Positions 52,105 through 63,676 of a stretch of DNA of 64,000 bases are shown piece after piece; the first letter of the stretch is position 1; every line of letters starts with the position of its first letter. Location of the stretch: contig NC_044996.1 of NCBI RefSeq assembly GCF_008728515.1, positions 127,091,595 through 127,155,594 on the forward strand. The letters run 5' to 3'. The DNA is from Papio anubis. Its lineage: Eukaryota > Chordata > Mammalia > Primates > Cercopithecidae. The position numbers and the translations under genes were made by a program. A model generated the notes under the pieces. The model saw nothing but the letters and a program-made list of their open reading frames with translations, searched no databases and was not told the DNA's origin.

Positions 52105-52790
52105 AGAAAAACAACATCTTTCTCTTCCTTCATAAGATAATTTTATCTTTCCTCATCCAGACAATTTCTTAATCTTCTGACCTTGGAAGTGTAGATTTTA
52201 AATACATCCAGATCAAGCAGGAAATTGTGTTTGATTTTGTTTCCTCGTCTTCTTCCAAGCTACATTAAAAACAACTGTGGCCAGGCGTGGTTGCTCACGC
52301 CTGTAATCCCAGCACTTTGGGAGGCCGAGGCGGGCGGATCACTTGAGGTCAGGTGTTTGAGATCAGCCTGGCCCACATGGCGAAACCCTGTCTCATAAAA
52401 ATACAAAAATTAGCTGGATGTGGTGGTGTACACCTGTAATCCCAGCTGATTGGGAGGCTGAGGCAGGAGAATCAGCTGAACCTGGGAGGTAGAGGTTGCA
52501 GTGATCTGAGATCGCACCACTGCACTCCAGCTTGGGAGGCAGAGTGAGACTCCATCTCAAAAAAACAAAACAAAACAAAACCCAATTGCTTTCTGGTTGT
52601 CCCCCAGTGCCATCTACTGTCTAAAAGCAGCAGGCACCTGAAAATGACTTGACAATGTATTTTGTAAGAAAGAGCAAGTCCTCCTCTCAAAGGAACAATC
52701 AAGTTATTTGTTTCCCAATATTTGTTTCCTAATATACCTCTGAGGTTCTATGTAACTAAAACTTTTTAAAAGGCTAAACGTTCTTAGGAG
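52105..52790 (+). repeat. tandem duplication, copy 2, opened by an Alu
   Basis: Matches 51440-51893 at both ends once the Alu (52273-52585) is removed, extending to GGTTCTATGTAACT and GCTAAACGTTCTTAGGAG. Divergence is substantial, so the duplication is old. Confidence 0.85.
52273..52585 (+). mobile_element. AluS with AAAAC tail
   Basis: Full-length sense Alu, AAAAC units in the tail; inserted in duplication copy 2 only. Confidence 0.92.
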
Positions 52791-53038
52791 AATTTAAATA
52801 AAGTTTTAAAAAATTTCTTCAAGCACTTTAATGATCTAACGTTTTGATTTTTATTATGTCTTCATTTGATGGTGCCAGAAAGGGTGTTTTCATTCAGTCA
52901 GACTTTCACCTCATTAATGAAGCATCTGTTGGTGGCAAAGCTGTGAGCCTGGCCCTTTTCAAGGCAAAGCTCCCTGGGAGTGGGGGCTGGAGCAGCACAA
53001 AATCCAGGCAGGGCACAAGAGAGCTCAGAGGGGCTTCT

Positions 53039-53333
53039 TTTTTTTTTTTTTTTTTTGAGACAGAGTCTCACTCTGTTGCTCAGGCTGGAGTGCACTGGCA
53101 TGATCTTGGCTCACTGCAACCTCCGCCTCCTGGGTTCTAAGGGATTCTTGTGCCTCAGCCTCCTGAGTAGCTGGAATTACAGGCGGGACACCATGCCCAG
53201 CTAATTTTGTATTTTGAGTAGAGAGAGTGGTTCGCCATGTTGGCCAGGCTGGTCTTGAACTCCTGACCTTAGGTGATCCACCCACCTCGGCCTCCTAAAG
53301 TGCTGGGATTACGGGCGTGAGCCACCTCGCCCA
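53039..53333 (-). mobile_element. AluS
   Basis: Antisense full-length Alu with a T18 run. Confidence 0.92.
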
Positions 53334-53657
53334 GCCAGAGGGTCTTCTTGATGTCATGTGGAAGAAGATGCCAGAGATGGGACATCTCCCTCCTTCCCAA
53401 GTGTGGAAAGTAATCAGCTCTAGTGGGAACATTTATCGGCCACACCACATCTGGGCACCTGGACACAGCCATAGTGAAGCTGACAGCAACCAGGAAGCCC
53501 CTCTCAACACAGCATCAGCTGTGGCTTTCATCCAGGCTTCTCAAATCTGCAAATCCTGGCTGTGTTTTGTGCAGAAGCAGTGAAAGTGCCTCTCGTCCCA
53601 CTTGGTGTGACCCATTGTCACAAGGGCACAAATTTGGGACTATTTTTGCCCCAAACT
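53334..53657. other. non-repeat DNA, nothing recognised
   Basis: An 88-codon plus-strand frame starts in the Alu at 53317 and crosses this interval. No splice or family support. Confidence 0.4.
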
Positions 53658-54592
53658 TCTTTTTTTTTTTTTTTTTGAGACGGAGTCTCGCTCTGTAGCC
53701 CAGGCTGGAGTGAAGTGGCGTTATCTTAGTTTACTGCAAGCTCCGCCTCCCAGGTTCACGCCATTCTCCTGCCTAAGCCTCCCCAGCAGCTGGGACTACA
53801 GGCACACACCGCCACGCCCAGCTAATTTTTGTAGTAGAGATGGGGTTTCACCGTGTTAGCCAGGATGGTCTCGATCTCCTGACCTTGTGATCCGCCCGCC
53901 TCGGCCTCCCAAAGTGCTGGGATTACAGGCGTGAGCCACCGTGCCCGGCCCCCACAAATTTCTACAGAGTTTGTAATAAAATGGCCAAATGGCCTTTTCA
54001 CTTTTTTTTTCTTTAGACGGAGTCTTGCCCTGTTGCCCAGGCTGGAGTGCAGTGGTACGATCTTGGCTCACTGCAACCTCCTCTTCCCGGGTTCAAGTGA
54101 TTCTCCTGCCTCAGCCTCCCAAGTAGCTGGGATTACAGGTGCATGCCACCATGCCCAGCTAATTTTTGTATTTTTAGTAGAGACAAGGTTTCACCATGTT
54201 GGCCAGGCTGGTCATGAACTCCTGACCTCAAGTGATCCACCCGCCTCGGCCTCCCAAAGTGCTGGGACACTTTTTTTCTTTTTTTTTTTTTTTTGAGACA
54301 AGGTCTGTCTGTTGCCCAGGCTGGAGTGCAGTGGCATGATCATAGCGCACTACAGCCTCGACCTCTGGGACTCAAGCAATCCGCCCACCTCAGCCCTCTG
54401 AGTAGTTGGGACTACAGGTGCATACCACCACACCTGCCACCACATCCAACTAATTTTTTTATTTTTTATATTTAGTAGAGATGAGGTCTTCCTATGTTGC
54501 CCAGGCTGCTCTCAAACTCCTGAGCTCAGGCGCTCCTCCTGCCTTGGCCTCTTAAAGTGCTGGGATTAGAGGTGTGAACCACTCGCCCGGCC
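53658..54592 (-). mobile_element. three antisense Alus in close succession
   Basis: AluY-like at 53658-53951, AluS at 54002-54265 (cut at GTGCTGGGACAC), and AluJ at 54279-54592. The second Alu appears interrupted by the T tail of the third. Confidence 0.9.
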
Positions 54593-55094
54593 GATTCTCT
54601 ACTCTTATAGAATGAGTTCATTCCTAAGAGGCACCTCAGGCCATGCATGAGTCTGGGCCCTTTTAGTTGCAAGGTCAGAAGCCCAATCAACTGACTTAAG
54701 CAAGGCAGAAAAAAAGAACAGGAAATGAATTGGCTTATGTTATTGGGAAATCCAGAGGTGTACTTCAGGCATGGAGGGATCCAGGGACTACAAACTGTTG
54801 TCAGGGCTTTCTCTATTTCCAACTCTTCTGCTGCTTTCTCTGTCCTCATTCTTTCCCAGTTTATAAGGGCTTCCTCTAGTGGCAGGAATATGACCATTGA
54901 AATCTTCAGGCTTATAGCATCACAGCTTGAGAGCCAGGGAAAATGAGAGTGGTTCTCATTTCCAGCACTCATATATATGATTCTCAGAGATGCAGTCTAA
55001 CTGGGCTTGCTGGGTTCATGTGCCCATCTCTTGAACAAATCAGTGGCCAAGGGGATGGAGCAGCAGAGTCAAGCACTGTGGTCAGTTGCCTGCC
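54593..55094. other. probable old interspersed repeat, family not recognised
   Basis: ATGAATTGGCTTATGTTATTGGG, CAGGCATGGAGGGATCCAGGG and CATGTGCCCATCTCTTGAACAAATCAGTGGCC look familiar as a dispersed primate/mammalian repeat, but I cannot name it. Confidence 0.35.
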
Positions 55095-55495
55095 TTCAAG
55101 ATGGCTCCCAATAATCCCCGCCTCTCTCAATAGTTGTGCCTTTGCCTAATGTCCTCCCAAATGGTATCAGGCTGGTCTGTGTGACCAGTAGAAGAATAAG
55201 GCAATCGTGATTGTGTGTGACTTCTGATGGTAGGTCAAAAGGCACTGCAAATGCCACTTGGTCTTTCTCTTGGATCACGCCCTCCGGGAGATGCCAACTG
55301 CCATGACTTTAGGAGAGATCCATTTATTAAGGCACTGAGGTCTCCTGCTGACAGCGTGGGGGTGAGGCTGGAAGTGGATTCTCCAACCACAATTAGACCT
55401 TCACATGACTGTAGTCCCAGCCGACATCTGGATTGCCACCTCATGAGACACCCTGAACCAGAACCACGTAGCTAAGCCATTTCCAAATTCCTGAT
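55095..55495 (+). mobile_element. MLT1-type MaLR LTR
   Basis: CTCCCAATAATCCCCGCC, GACATCTGGATTGCCACCTC and CACCCTGAACCAGAACCACG match the same LTR type as 18165-19183. The 3' end is replaced by TATATATGTG and TTTA simple repeats (55495-55535). Confidence 0.65.
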
Positions 55496-55516
55496 ATATA
55501 TATATGTGTGTGTATT

Positions 55517-55840
55517 TATTTATTTATTTATTTAGAGATGGAGTCTCGATCTGTCGCCCAGGCTGGAGTCTAATGGCACAATCTTGGCTCACTGCAATCT
55601 CCACCTCCCGGGTTCAAGCGATTCTCCTGCCTCAGCCTCCTGAGTAGCTAGGACTACAGGCGCCTGCCACCATGCCCAGCTAATTTTTATGTTTTTAGTA
55701 GAGACGGGATTTCACATATTGGCCAGGCTGGTCTCGAACTCTTGACCTTGTGATTCACCCGCCTCGGCCTCCCAAAGTGTTGGGATTACAGGCATGAGCC
55801 ACCGCGCCCGGATTAATTTTTGTATTTTTAGTAGAGACAG
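55517..55840 (-). mobile_element. AluS plus 28-base Alu scrap
   Basis: Full antisense Alu to 55812, then a stray Alu segment TTAATTTTTGTATTTTTAG and AGAGACAG that abuts the CpG-rich block. Confidence 0.9.
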
Positions 55841-56390
55841 GCTCAGGAGCCCAGCTGGCTTCGCCTAGTGGATCTCGCGCCGGGGCCGCGCGCGGAGCTG
55901 CCCGACAGTCCCGCGCCGTGCACCCGCACTCCTCAGCTCTTGGGCGGTCGATGGGACCCCGCACCGCGGAGCAGGGGGCGGCGCCCGTTGGGGACGCGGC
56001 TGAGGCCCGGCGAGAATTCGAGCCCGGCGCGGGCAGGCCGGCCGTGCTGGGGGACCCGGCGCACCCTCCGCAGCTGCTGGCCCGGGTGCTAATCACCTCA
56101 CTGCCCGAGGCCGTCCGCCGCCGGCCGCTCCGAGTGCGTGGCCCGCCGAGCCCGCGCCCACCCGGAACTCGCGCTGGTTCGCGAGCACCGCGCAGCCCAG
56201 GTTCCCGCCGGCGCCTCTCCCTCCACACCTCCCGCAAGCAGAGGGAGCCGGCTCTGGCCTTGGCCAGCCTAGAGAGGGGCTCCCACAGTGCAGCGGCGGG
56301 CTGAAGGGCTCCTCAAGCGTGGCCAGAGTGGACGCCGAGGCCTGAGGAGGCGCCGAGAGCGAGCGAGGGCTGCTAGCACGTTTTGTCACC
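55841..56390. promoter_or_regulatory. isolated CpG-rich block, possible promoter or dispersed GC-rich repeat
   Basis: About 550 bases of very high G+C with dense CpG, sharply bounded by Alus on both sides. Frames of 128 (plus), 160 and 98 (minus) codons cross it but all are low-complexity Arg/Pro/Gly/Ala. Several phrases (GTGCAGCGGCGGGCTGAAGG, GGCTCCTCAAGCG, GCCGAGAGCGAGCGAGGGC) recall a multi-copy GC-rich sequence dispersed in primate genomes, but I could not name the family. No splice donor is obvious. Confidence 0.55.
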
Positions 56391-56403
56391 TCTCATTATT
56401 ATC

Positions 56404-56725
56404 TTTTTTTTTTTTTTTTTTTTTTTTTTGGGACAGAGTTTCACTCTCGTTGCCCAGGCTGGAGTGTAATGCTGCGATCTCGGCTCACTGCAACCTCCGC
56501 CTCCCACGTTCAAGTGATTTTCCTGCCTCAGCCTACCGAGTAGCTGGGATTACAGGCTGGGATTACAGGCATGCGCCACCACACCTGGCTAATTTTTGTG
56601 TTTTTAGTAGAGACAGGGTTTCATCATGCTGGCCAGGCTGGTCTCGAACTCCTGACCTCAGGTGATCCGCCCTCCTTGGCCTCCCAAAGTGCTGGGATTA
56701 CAGGCGTGAGCCACTGCGCCTGGCC
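56404..56725 (-). mobile_element. AluS with a 14-base internal tandem duplication
   Basis: Antisense Alu, T27 run. GCTGGGATTACAGG occurs twice in a row at about 56546-56573. Confidence 0.93.
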
Positions 56726-57127
56726 TAATACAGTATTATCTAAAAACCACCTGCAGCTGTCCATTCCATGGCACGCAATATAAAAGAAGATGTAGAAATA
56801 GAAGTGATCTAAGACTTCATGGTGATCCTTTGGAAAAAAAAAAGAGATAAATAGAAGTGATTTAGAAATTAAACTTCTTCACTGTTCCTGACCTTTTCTA
56901 CCAAATATGTAGAAATATCCTATATTACATAAATACAGATACTCATTTTTACTTTGTAAGCTAAAGAAATAAGTGAACTCGGCAGAGAATTCAATCTAAA
57001 ATTCTAAGGAAAGAAGAAGAAATTTAAAAATGGTACTTAATGCGGTACTTAATGCTTCCTTACTACTACTGATATAAACTTCCACAGCACTTACTCTCCT
57101 GAAAAACAAAAAAAATTTTTAATTAAA
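56726..57127. other. A+T-rich non-repeat DNA
   Basis: Contains repeated AAATAGAAGTGATTTAG/AAATAGAAGTGATCTAAG near 56795 and 56850. No element named. Confidence 0.4.
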
Positions 57128-57426
57128 AATTTTTTTTTTTTTTGAGAAGGAGTTTCGCTCTTGTCGCCCAGGCTGGAGTGCAATGGCACAGTCTCGGCTC
57201 ACTGCAACCTCCACTTCCCGGGTTCAAGCAATTCTCCTGCCTCAGCTTCCTGAGTAGCTGGAATTGCAGGTATGTGCCACCACGCCCGGCTAATTTTTGT
57301 ATTTTTAGTAGAGACAGGGTTTCACCGTGTTGGTCAGGCTGGTCTCGAACTCCTGACCTCAGGTGATTCACCTGCCTCAGTCTCCCAAAGTGCTGGGATT
57401 ACAGGTGTGAGCCACTGTGCCCGGCC
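57128..57426 (-). mobile_element. AluS
   Basis: Antisense full-length Alu. Confidence 0.93.
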
Positions 57427-58821
57427 TTTAAATTGTTTTTTAACACACTAGATTTGGATCTCTTTTTGATGATCATCTATAGAATGCTCCTTTATCCACT
57501 TGTTATCACCTTCTAATTTTGGTAGACTGAAAATATTGCTAGTAAAGTTTGTCATTGGAGCAGGGATTCATCTAAACCATCTCTTCAAATTCCATTCGCA
57601 GGCTTCTATTTCAGGAATGTAATTAAAATCGGCTGCAACGACTTGAATTCTCGCTGGATAAAATCTCTGCAGGCCAATCTCTTTTGTGGATTCCGTTTAA
57701 ATTTTATGTTAATTACAAATTTCGTCTAATTAAAACTCCTACCTTGTGGTCCTACTCTGAACCTTTACGCCTTGATAGTCCAAGGGTGGACCTAATAGTG
57801 CTGGCTTTGTATGTTTCTTGTACTTAGGTTTTTTTTCCTAGTACTTTCAGGCAGTTCCTCGGTGTAGAATATTAGAATTTATGTCTTAAGATTCATATTG
57901 TCTGGGGGACTCTTTCCAGCAAACATTACTCCCACTGATGGGAGATTTGCAGGTGTAATGTTTTAGTTCTCACAAGGCCACCCTATCCTGGGTGCGAGGA
58001 CGAAGTATGTTGGAACTGCAGACCACAGCTGCCTGGGTGTTTACACCGACCAAAGCCCAGATGGTAGAGTCACAGAAACAGCAGCTCCTGCTGCTCATTG
58101 AGATTTAATTGTTGTGTGTGGATGCAAAAATAGAAGTGGATTTTACCTTTCCCATTGTGGCTTCCCACTAATGACATAATGATGGCACCAATGTCAAAAT
58201 TTCCAGAGCTTAAAAATACGTATTTCACAGTCATTGAGTTCCTTGAAAATTGTCAGGACCGTGTGACACAATGACAAAGGAGGTAGTTACGAAAGGCACA
58301 AACCTAGCAGAAGCTACAGCAGACAAAAGAGAGAGGAATGCAGTCGCATGCCCAACACGTAGACACCACACAAGGTCCCTGGACAGTAGGCCAAGAAATG
58401 TGAGATCTTTTTAAATATCAGATGAGACACCATGATTGCTGGTGTTTGCAGCTTCTGGATCTTGACGCCCTTATCTCATGGATGCTGAAGCTTTATCATG
58501 TCTTAAAATCTTGGCCAAATGCATATCGGGTCGAGTGCTATTTATCTTTGGTGGCTGACTCTGGTTTTTGGTTAGTGTTCAATTTGTTCTAAACGGGAAA
58601 TCAACTTACATTTAAAGATAACAGACTGGTCAAGGTCAGAGAATTGGTAGATGGCAGGGGAAGGAGAGATCCTTAAAGCCGACTGGATTCTTCCACTATG
58701 CCACACTGCTTGCCCTAGAGGAGAGACACAGATTTATCATGTAACCCATTACTCACTAGAAAACGCCAAGGCAGTACAAGGAGGCAGGTTGTGATCTAAT
58801 TATTATTTCTTTTCTTTCTTC
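57427..58821. other. 1.4 kb of non-repeat DNA
   Basis: The longest unassigned interval outside the promoter domain. No frame above 60 codons, no CpG cluster, no convincing splice pairs. Could be a very old mobile element or single-copy intergenic DNA. Confidence 0.45.
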
Positions 58822-59107
58822 TTTTTTTTTCTTTTTTGAGATGGAGTCTCCCTCTGCTGCCCAGGCTTTAATGATCTTGGCTCACTGCAACCTCCACTTC
58901 CCGGGTTCAAGCGATTCTCCTGCCTCAGCCTCCCAGGTAGCTGAGATTACAGGCGCGTGCCGCCATGCCTGGCTAATTTTCGTACTTTTAGTAGAAACGG
59001 GGTTTCGCCTTGTTGTCCACGCTGCTCTTGAACGCCTGACCTCAAGTGATCCACCCGTCTTGGCCTCCTAAACTGCTGGGATTACAGGCGTGAGCCACAG
59101 CGCCCCA
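58822..59107 (-). mobile_element. AluS, small left deletion
   Basis: Antisense Alu; part of the right monomer is missing (CCCAGGCTTTAATGATCTTGG). Confidence 0.92.
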
Positions 59108-59466
59108 CCAAAAACTTAAATTTTTTATTGTTAATCAATCTAACAGATAACAGTTTGTTCAAAATAATAAGAGCAGTAATGTAGTCAATTGTGTATGCTT
59201 ACATATATTGCTTATGTATAAGTGAAATGAATGGCAGCAGGGCTATCAGGGATGGGAGGACAGGACTAGGATTATTTTGTTATTTTAAGGTAACTGCACT
59301 ACCTGTAAAGTGGTGTAGTGTTAGTTGAAAGTGGACTTGGATTAGTTGTAAATGCATATTGCAAACTCTAGGATAATCACTAAAAAAGTAAAAAGAAATA
59401 TAATTGATATGCTAACAGAGGAGAGAAAATGGAAACATTTAATATGCCCAATTAAAACCACAAAAA

Positions 59467-59630
59467 AGGGGGAGGGGGAAGGGATAGCATTAGGAGATAT
59501 ACCTAATGTAAATGACGAGTTAATGGGTGCAGCACACCAACATAGCACATGTATACATATGTAACAAACCTGCACGTTGTGCACATGTACCCTAGAACTT
59601 AAAATATTATAATAATAATAAAAAAACACA
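59467..59630 (+). mobile_element. L1PA/L1PB 3' tail, 5'-truncated, inserted in L1M
   Basis: GGGATAGCATTAGGAGATATACC, CACCAACATAGCACATGTATAC and CATGTACCCTAGAACTTAAA with an AATAATAATAAAAAAA tail are the last about 160 bases of a primate L1. Confidence 0.92.
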
Positions 59631-59736
59631 AAAAGTATGGAAGACAAAAGTAGAAACAGAGAACAAGGGCAACAAATAGCAGACAGTAACAAATATGGTA
59701 GCTATTAATCCAATTATATAAAGAAAAATCACTTTA

Positions 59737-60018
59737 GGCCGGGCATGGTGGCTTATGCCTGTAATCCCAGCACTTTGGGAGACTGAGGCAGGCAGATCAC
59801 TTGAGCTCAGGAATTCAAGACCAGCCTGAGCAAAATGGCGAAACCCCATCTCTACAAAAAATAAAAAAATTAGCTGGGTGTGGTGGTCGGCTCCTGTAGT
59901 CCCAGCTACTTGGGAGGCTGAGGAGAGTGGATTGCTTGAGCCCAGGAGGTTGAGGCTGCAGTGAGCTGTGATTGTGCCACTGCACTCCAGCCTGAGTGAC
60001 AGAGCAAGACCCTGTCTC

Positions 60019-60050
<32 letters not shown>
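59737..60050 (+). mobile_element. AluJ with AAAAC tail
   Basis: Sense Alu inserted in the L1M; AATCACTTT before and AACCACTTTAAA after suggest the target duplication. Confidence 0.9.
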
Positions 60051-60417
60051 AAACCACTTTAAATATAAATGATCTAAACACATCAAACAAAAGACAGAAA
60101 TTGTCAAATGGGTGATAAAACAAAGGCCAACTATACGTTATCTACAAGAAATGTACTTTAAATATAAAGACATATATAGATTAAAAGTTAAGGGATAGAG
60201 AAAGCTATCCAATGCTAACACTCATCAAAAGAAAGCAGGAATAGCTGTATTAATTTCAGACAGAGCAGACTTTAGAACAAGGAAAGTTATCAGGAATAAA
60301 GAGGAGCATTACGCAATGATAAAGGAGTCGATACTACAAGAGGGTATAACAATCCTAATGTGTATATGCCTAACAAAAGAACATCAAAATTACCTTATAA
60401 CAGACACGAAACTTTTT

Positions 60418-60609
60418 GTCTCTACAAAAAATTTTTAAAAAATTAGCTGGTCACGGTGATGCATGCCTGTGGTCCCAGCTACTCATGAGGCTGAGGTGGG
60501 AGGACTGCTTAAGCCCAGGAGGTTAAGGCTGCCGTGAGCCATTGATCATATCAGTGCACTCGAGCCTGGGCAACAGAGTGAGACTCTGCCGCAAAAAAAC
60601 ACCCCCCCA
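60418..60609 (+). mobile_element. Alu right-monomer fragment
   Basis: GTCTCTACAAAAAATTTT onward, one monomer, ending GCCGCAAAAAAACACCCCCCC. Confidence 0.85.
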
Positions 60610-61082
60610 ACAATACTTACATTGGCACCCCCAAAAAGGAAATACTTAGGTATAAATCTAATCAAATATGTACAACATCTATATGAGGAAAAGTATAAAA
60701 CTGATGAAATAAATCAAATAATAACTCAATAAATGGAGAGATATTCCATGTGCATGAACAGGAAAACTCAGTATTATCAAGATGTCAGTTCTTCCCAATT
60801 TGATATATAGATTCAACACAATCCTAATCAAATTCCCAGGCAGTTATTTTGTGGATATCAGCAAATTGCATCTAAAGTTTATATGGAGGGGCAAAAGACC
60901 CAGAATAGCCACCACAATACTGAAGAAGATCAGTGTTAGGGGACTGACATTACCTGACTTCAAGACCTACTAAAAAGCTACAGTAATCAAGACAGTGTGG
61001 TATTGGCATAAGAATAGACAAATAGATCAATGGAATGGAATAGAGAGCTCAGAAATAGACTCACATAAATATAGTCTGCTCA

Positions 61083-61381
61083 TTTTTTTTTTTTTTTTCG
61101 AGACAGAGTCTCACTCTGTCGCCCAGGATGGAGTGCAGTGGTACGATCTCAGCTCACTGCAACCTCTTCCTCCCATGTTCAAGTGATTCTCGTGCCTCAG
61201 CCTCCCGAGTAGCTGGGATTACAGGCACGCACCACCACGCTAGGCTAATTTTTGCATTTTTAGTAGAGACAGGATTTCCCCATGTTGGCCAGGTTAGTCT
61301 TAAACTCCTCGACCTCAGGTTATCCGTCCTCCTTCACCTTCCAAAGTGCTGGGATTACAGATGCAGCCACCACACCCGGCC
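61083..61381 (-). mobile_element. AluS
   Basis: Antisense full-length Alu with a T16 run. Confidence 0.93.
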
Positions 61382-61485
61382 CCCTAGGTTCTGACAAGTA
61401 GTCATCTTTACCTAAAACTCAGTTAACATGATTTGTTTTCACACTATTCATTCCTTTTAAAATTTTATTTAAAAAATTGATGTAT

Positions 61486-61795
61486 GGCTCATGCCTGTAA
61501 TCCCAGCACTTTGGGAAGCTGAGGCAGGTGGATCATCTGAAGTCAGGAGTTTGAGACCAGCCTGGCTAACATGGTGAAACCCCATCTCTATTAAAAATAC
61601 AAAAATTAGCCTGGTGGGTGTGGTGGCGGGCACCTGTAATCCCAGCTACTTGGGAGGCTGAGGCAGCAGAATCGCTTGAACCCGGGAGGCGGAGGTTGCG
61701 GTGAGCCGAGATCTTGCCATTGCACTCCAGCCTGGGCAACAGAGTGAGATTCTGTCTTAAAAAAAAACCCAAAAAACAAACAAACAAACAAACAA
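61486..61795 (+). mobile_element. Alu with CAAA tail
   Basis: Sense Alu with a shortened head (ATGGCTCATGCC); tail of about five CAAA units. Confidence 0.9.
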
Positions 61796-62319
61796 AAACC
61801 CCAAAACGTACAAAACATAACCTATGTATAAAAATGCATACTAAACATATGTACTTTTTAATTTTAAAAGAAGAAACAATCTGGTGTAATTCACCCATGT
61901 CAACAAAACAGAGTATTACAGAACTCCTCCACATGTAAGTAACCTCCTGGATCATGACTCTCAACCTCCTCCCCAGAGGTAACTCCTAACTCATGATAAA
62001 TCCAGTCCTTGTTTTTCACATGTGTTTGTTTTTATTTTACACTGAGCTGTGCATCCTGGATTTGAGTACTGTATGGATGGGATGGAATCATACCCTTTGG
62101 ATTCATTCTCTCTCTCTCCTTTTGCTGAATATTATGATTTTGAGATATCATCCATGTCTCAATGCATAGTTGTGTATTTTCATTCTATAGAGTATTTGTT
62201 CTATTGAATGAGTATGCCACAATTTAATTTGCATTTTACTATAGATGGACTTCGTGTTTTCCATTTGAGGTTATTATAAATTATGCTGTTATGAGGGTTT
62301 TTGTTTGTTTGTTTTGTTT

Positions 62320-62610
62320 TTTTTTTAAAGAGACAGGGTCTCGTTCTGTTGCCTAGGTGGGAGTGCAGTTGTGCTATCATAGCTCACTGTGGCCTCAACT
62401 TCCTAGGCTCAGGTGATCCTCCCTCAGCCTCCTGAGTACCTCGGACTACAGGCATGTGACACCACACCCAGCTATTTTTTTGTATTTTCAAAATAGAGAC
62501 AGGGTCTCCCTATGTTGCCCAGGCTGGTCTCAAACTCCTGGGCTCAAGGGATCCACCCACCTTGGCCTCCCAAAGTGCTAGGATTATAGGCGTGAGCCAC
62601 CGCACCTGGA
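62320..62610 (-). mobile_element. AluJ
   Basis: Antisense, preceded by GTTT units and a short T run. Confidence 0.9.
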
Positions 62611-62792
62611 AAGATTCTTAAACACTTATCTTGTTGTACAATGTGCATACACATGTTTCTCCGGGGCGTAGACATAGGGTAGAATTGCCCACAGGCTGTG
62701 CTCATCTTCAACTTTATTAGATAATGCCAAACTGAGCTCATATCCAGTTACTTGGGTGTGAGGCTTCCAGGCAAAAAAGTTGTTTAAAAAGT

Positions 62793-63103
62793 TTTTTTTT
62801 TTTTTTTTTTTTTTAAGAGACAGAGTGTTGCTCTGTCACTTAGGCTGGAGTGCAGTGGCACAATCTCGGCTCACTACAACCTCCGCCTCCCAGTTTCAAG
62901 CAATTCTCCTGCCTCAGCTTCCCAAGAAGCTGGGACTATAGGCGTGTGCCACCACACCTGGCTAATTTTTGTATTTTTTACTAGAGATGGGGTTTCACTA
63001 TATGTTAGCCAGGCTGGTCTCGAACTCCTGACCTAAGGTGATTTGCCCACCTCAGCCTCCCAAGGTGCTGGGATTACAGGCATGAGCCACTGCACCCAGC
63101 CTA
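62793..63103 (-). mobile_element. AluS
   Basis: Antisense full-length Alu, T22 run. AAAAAAGTTGTTTAAAAAG and AAAATGTTGTTTAAAAAAG flank it as a diverged target duplication. Confidence 0.93.
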
Positions 63104-63519
63104 AAATGTTGTTTAAAAAAGATAATGCCAAATTGTTTTCCAAAGTGGTTTTACTAATTTACACTCCCATCAGCAGCATATGAGAGTTCCTATGCTCCAC
63201 ATTATCAAAACCTAATATTGTCAGTCTTTTCCCTACTTTGTAATACTGGAGCTGCACCTCTGCAACCTACGTTTTGTGCTTTGGCAGCCGGCTCCATGTT
63301 ATACTCTGCCAATAGGGGGCACTGGAGGACTTTTCTGCTTCCTGTTTGCTGCTTTGTTTCTCCTCACTGCTGGGACCGGCTTGATGGGCGCAGTGTACCA
63401 CTGGCCCTGTGGTGTTCCCTGTGTGGTGGGCATCCAGTGAGTTTCCTCCTCACTGTGGTGGTGGGTGGTGGATTCCCGCAGAAGCTGCAAAATTCTTTTC
63501 TTTCGTTTTTGTTTTTGTT

Positions 63520-63670
63520 TTGATAAACAGAGTCTCCCTCTGTCGCCCAGGCTGGAGTGCAGTGGTTCAATCACAGCTCACTGCAGCCTTGAACTCCTAG
63601 ACTCAAGTGATCCTCCTGCCTCAACCTCCCAAAGTGCTGGGATTACAGGTGTGAGCCACCACATCCTGCC
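63520..63670 (-). mobile_element. FLAM-type Alu left monomer
   Basis: One antisense monomer from CAGAGTCTCCCTCTGTCGCC to CACATCCTGCC, preceded by GTTTTT units. Confidence 0.85.
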
Positions 63671-63676
63671 CAACAA

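Larger units (their letters stand above)
59270..61079 (+). mobile_element. L1M ORF2 remnant, broken
   Basis: Pieces at 59270-59466, 59626-59736, 60046-60417 and 60610-61079 follow L1 ORF2 order: GTGGACTTGGATTAGTTGTAAATG, AACAAGGGCAACAAATAGC, TTAATTTCAGACAGAGCAGAC in parts, then a jump to the post-RT region. Codons 60782-60973 translate to LPNLIYRFN and FIWRGKRPRIA, typical of the ORF2 part downstream of reverse transcriptase. It lacks both ends and has a large internal deletion between 60417 and 60610, so it is inactive. Confidence 0.88.
61800..63240 (-). mobile_element. old L1M fragment, antisense, split by two Alus
   Basis: CTGAGCTGTGCATCCTGGATTTG, TTTGAGGTTATTATAAATTATGCTG, then after the Alus TTGTTTTCCAAAGTGGTTTTAC and CTCCCATCAGCAGCATATGAGAG follow the reversed 3' part of an L1MC/L1ME type. 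Confidence 0.65.

Noticed and set aside
55755..56237. 160-codon minus-strand frame in the second CpG block
   Set aside because: Its last 30 residues are Alu-derived and the remainder is Arg/Ala/Pro-rich low complexity; no protein family features.
60782..60973. 63-codon frame as an independent gene
   Set aside because: It is a fragment of L1 ORF2 (LPNLIYRFN, FIWRGKRPRIA) within a truncated, interrupted element.
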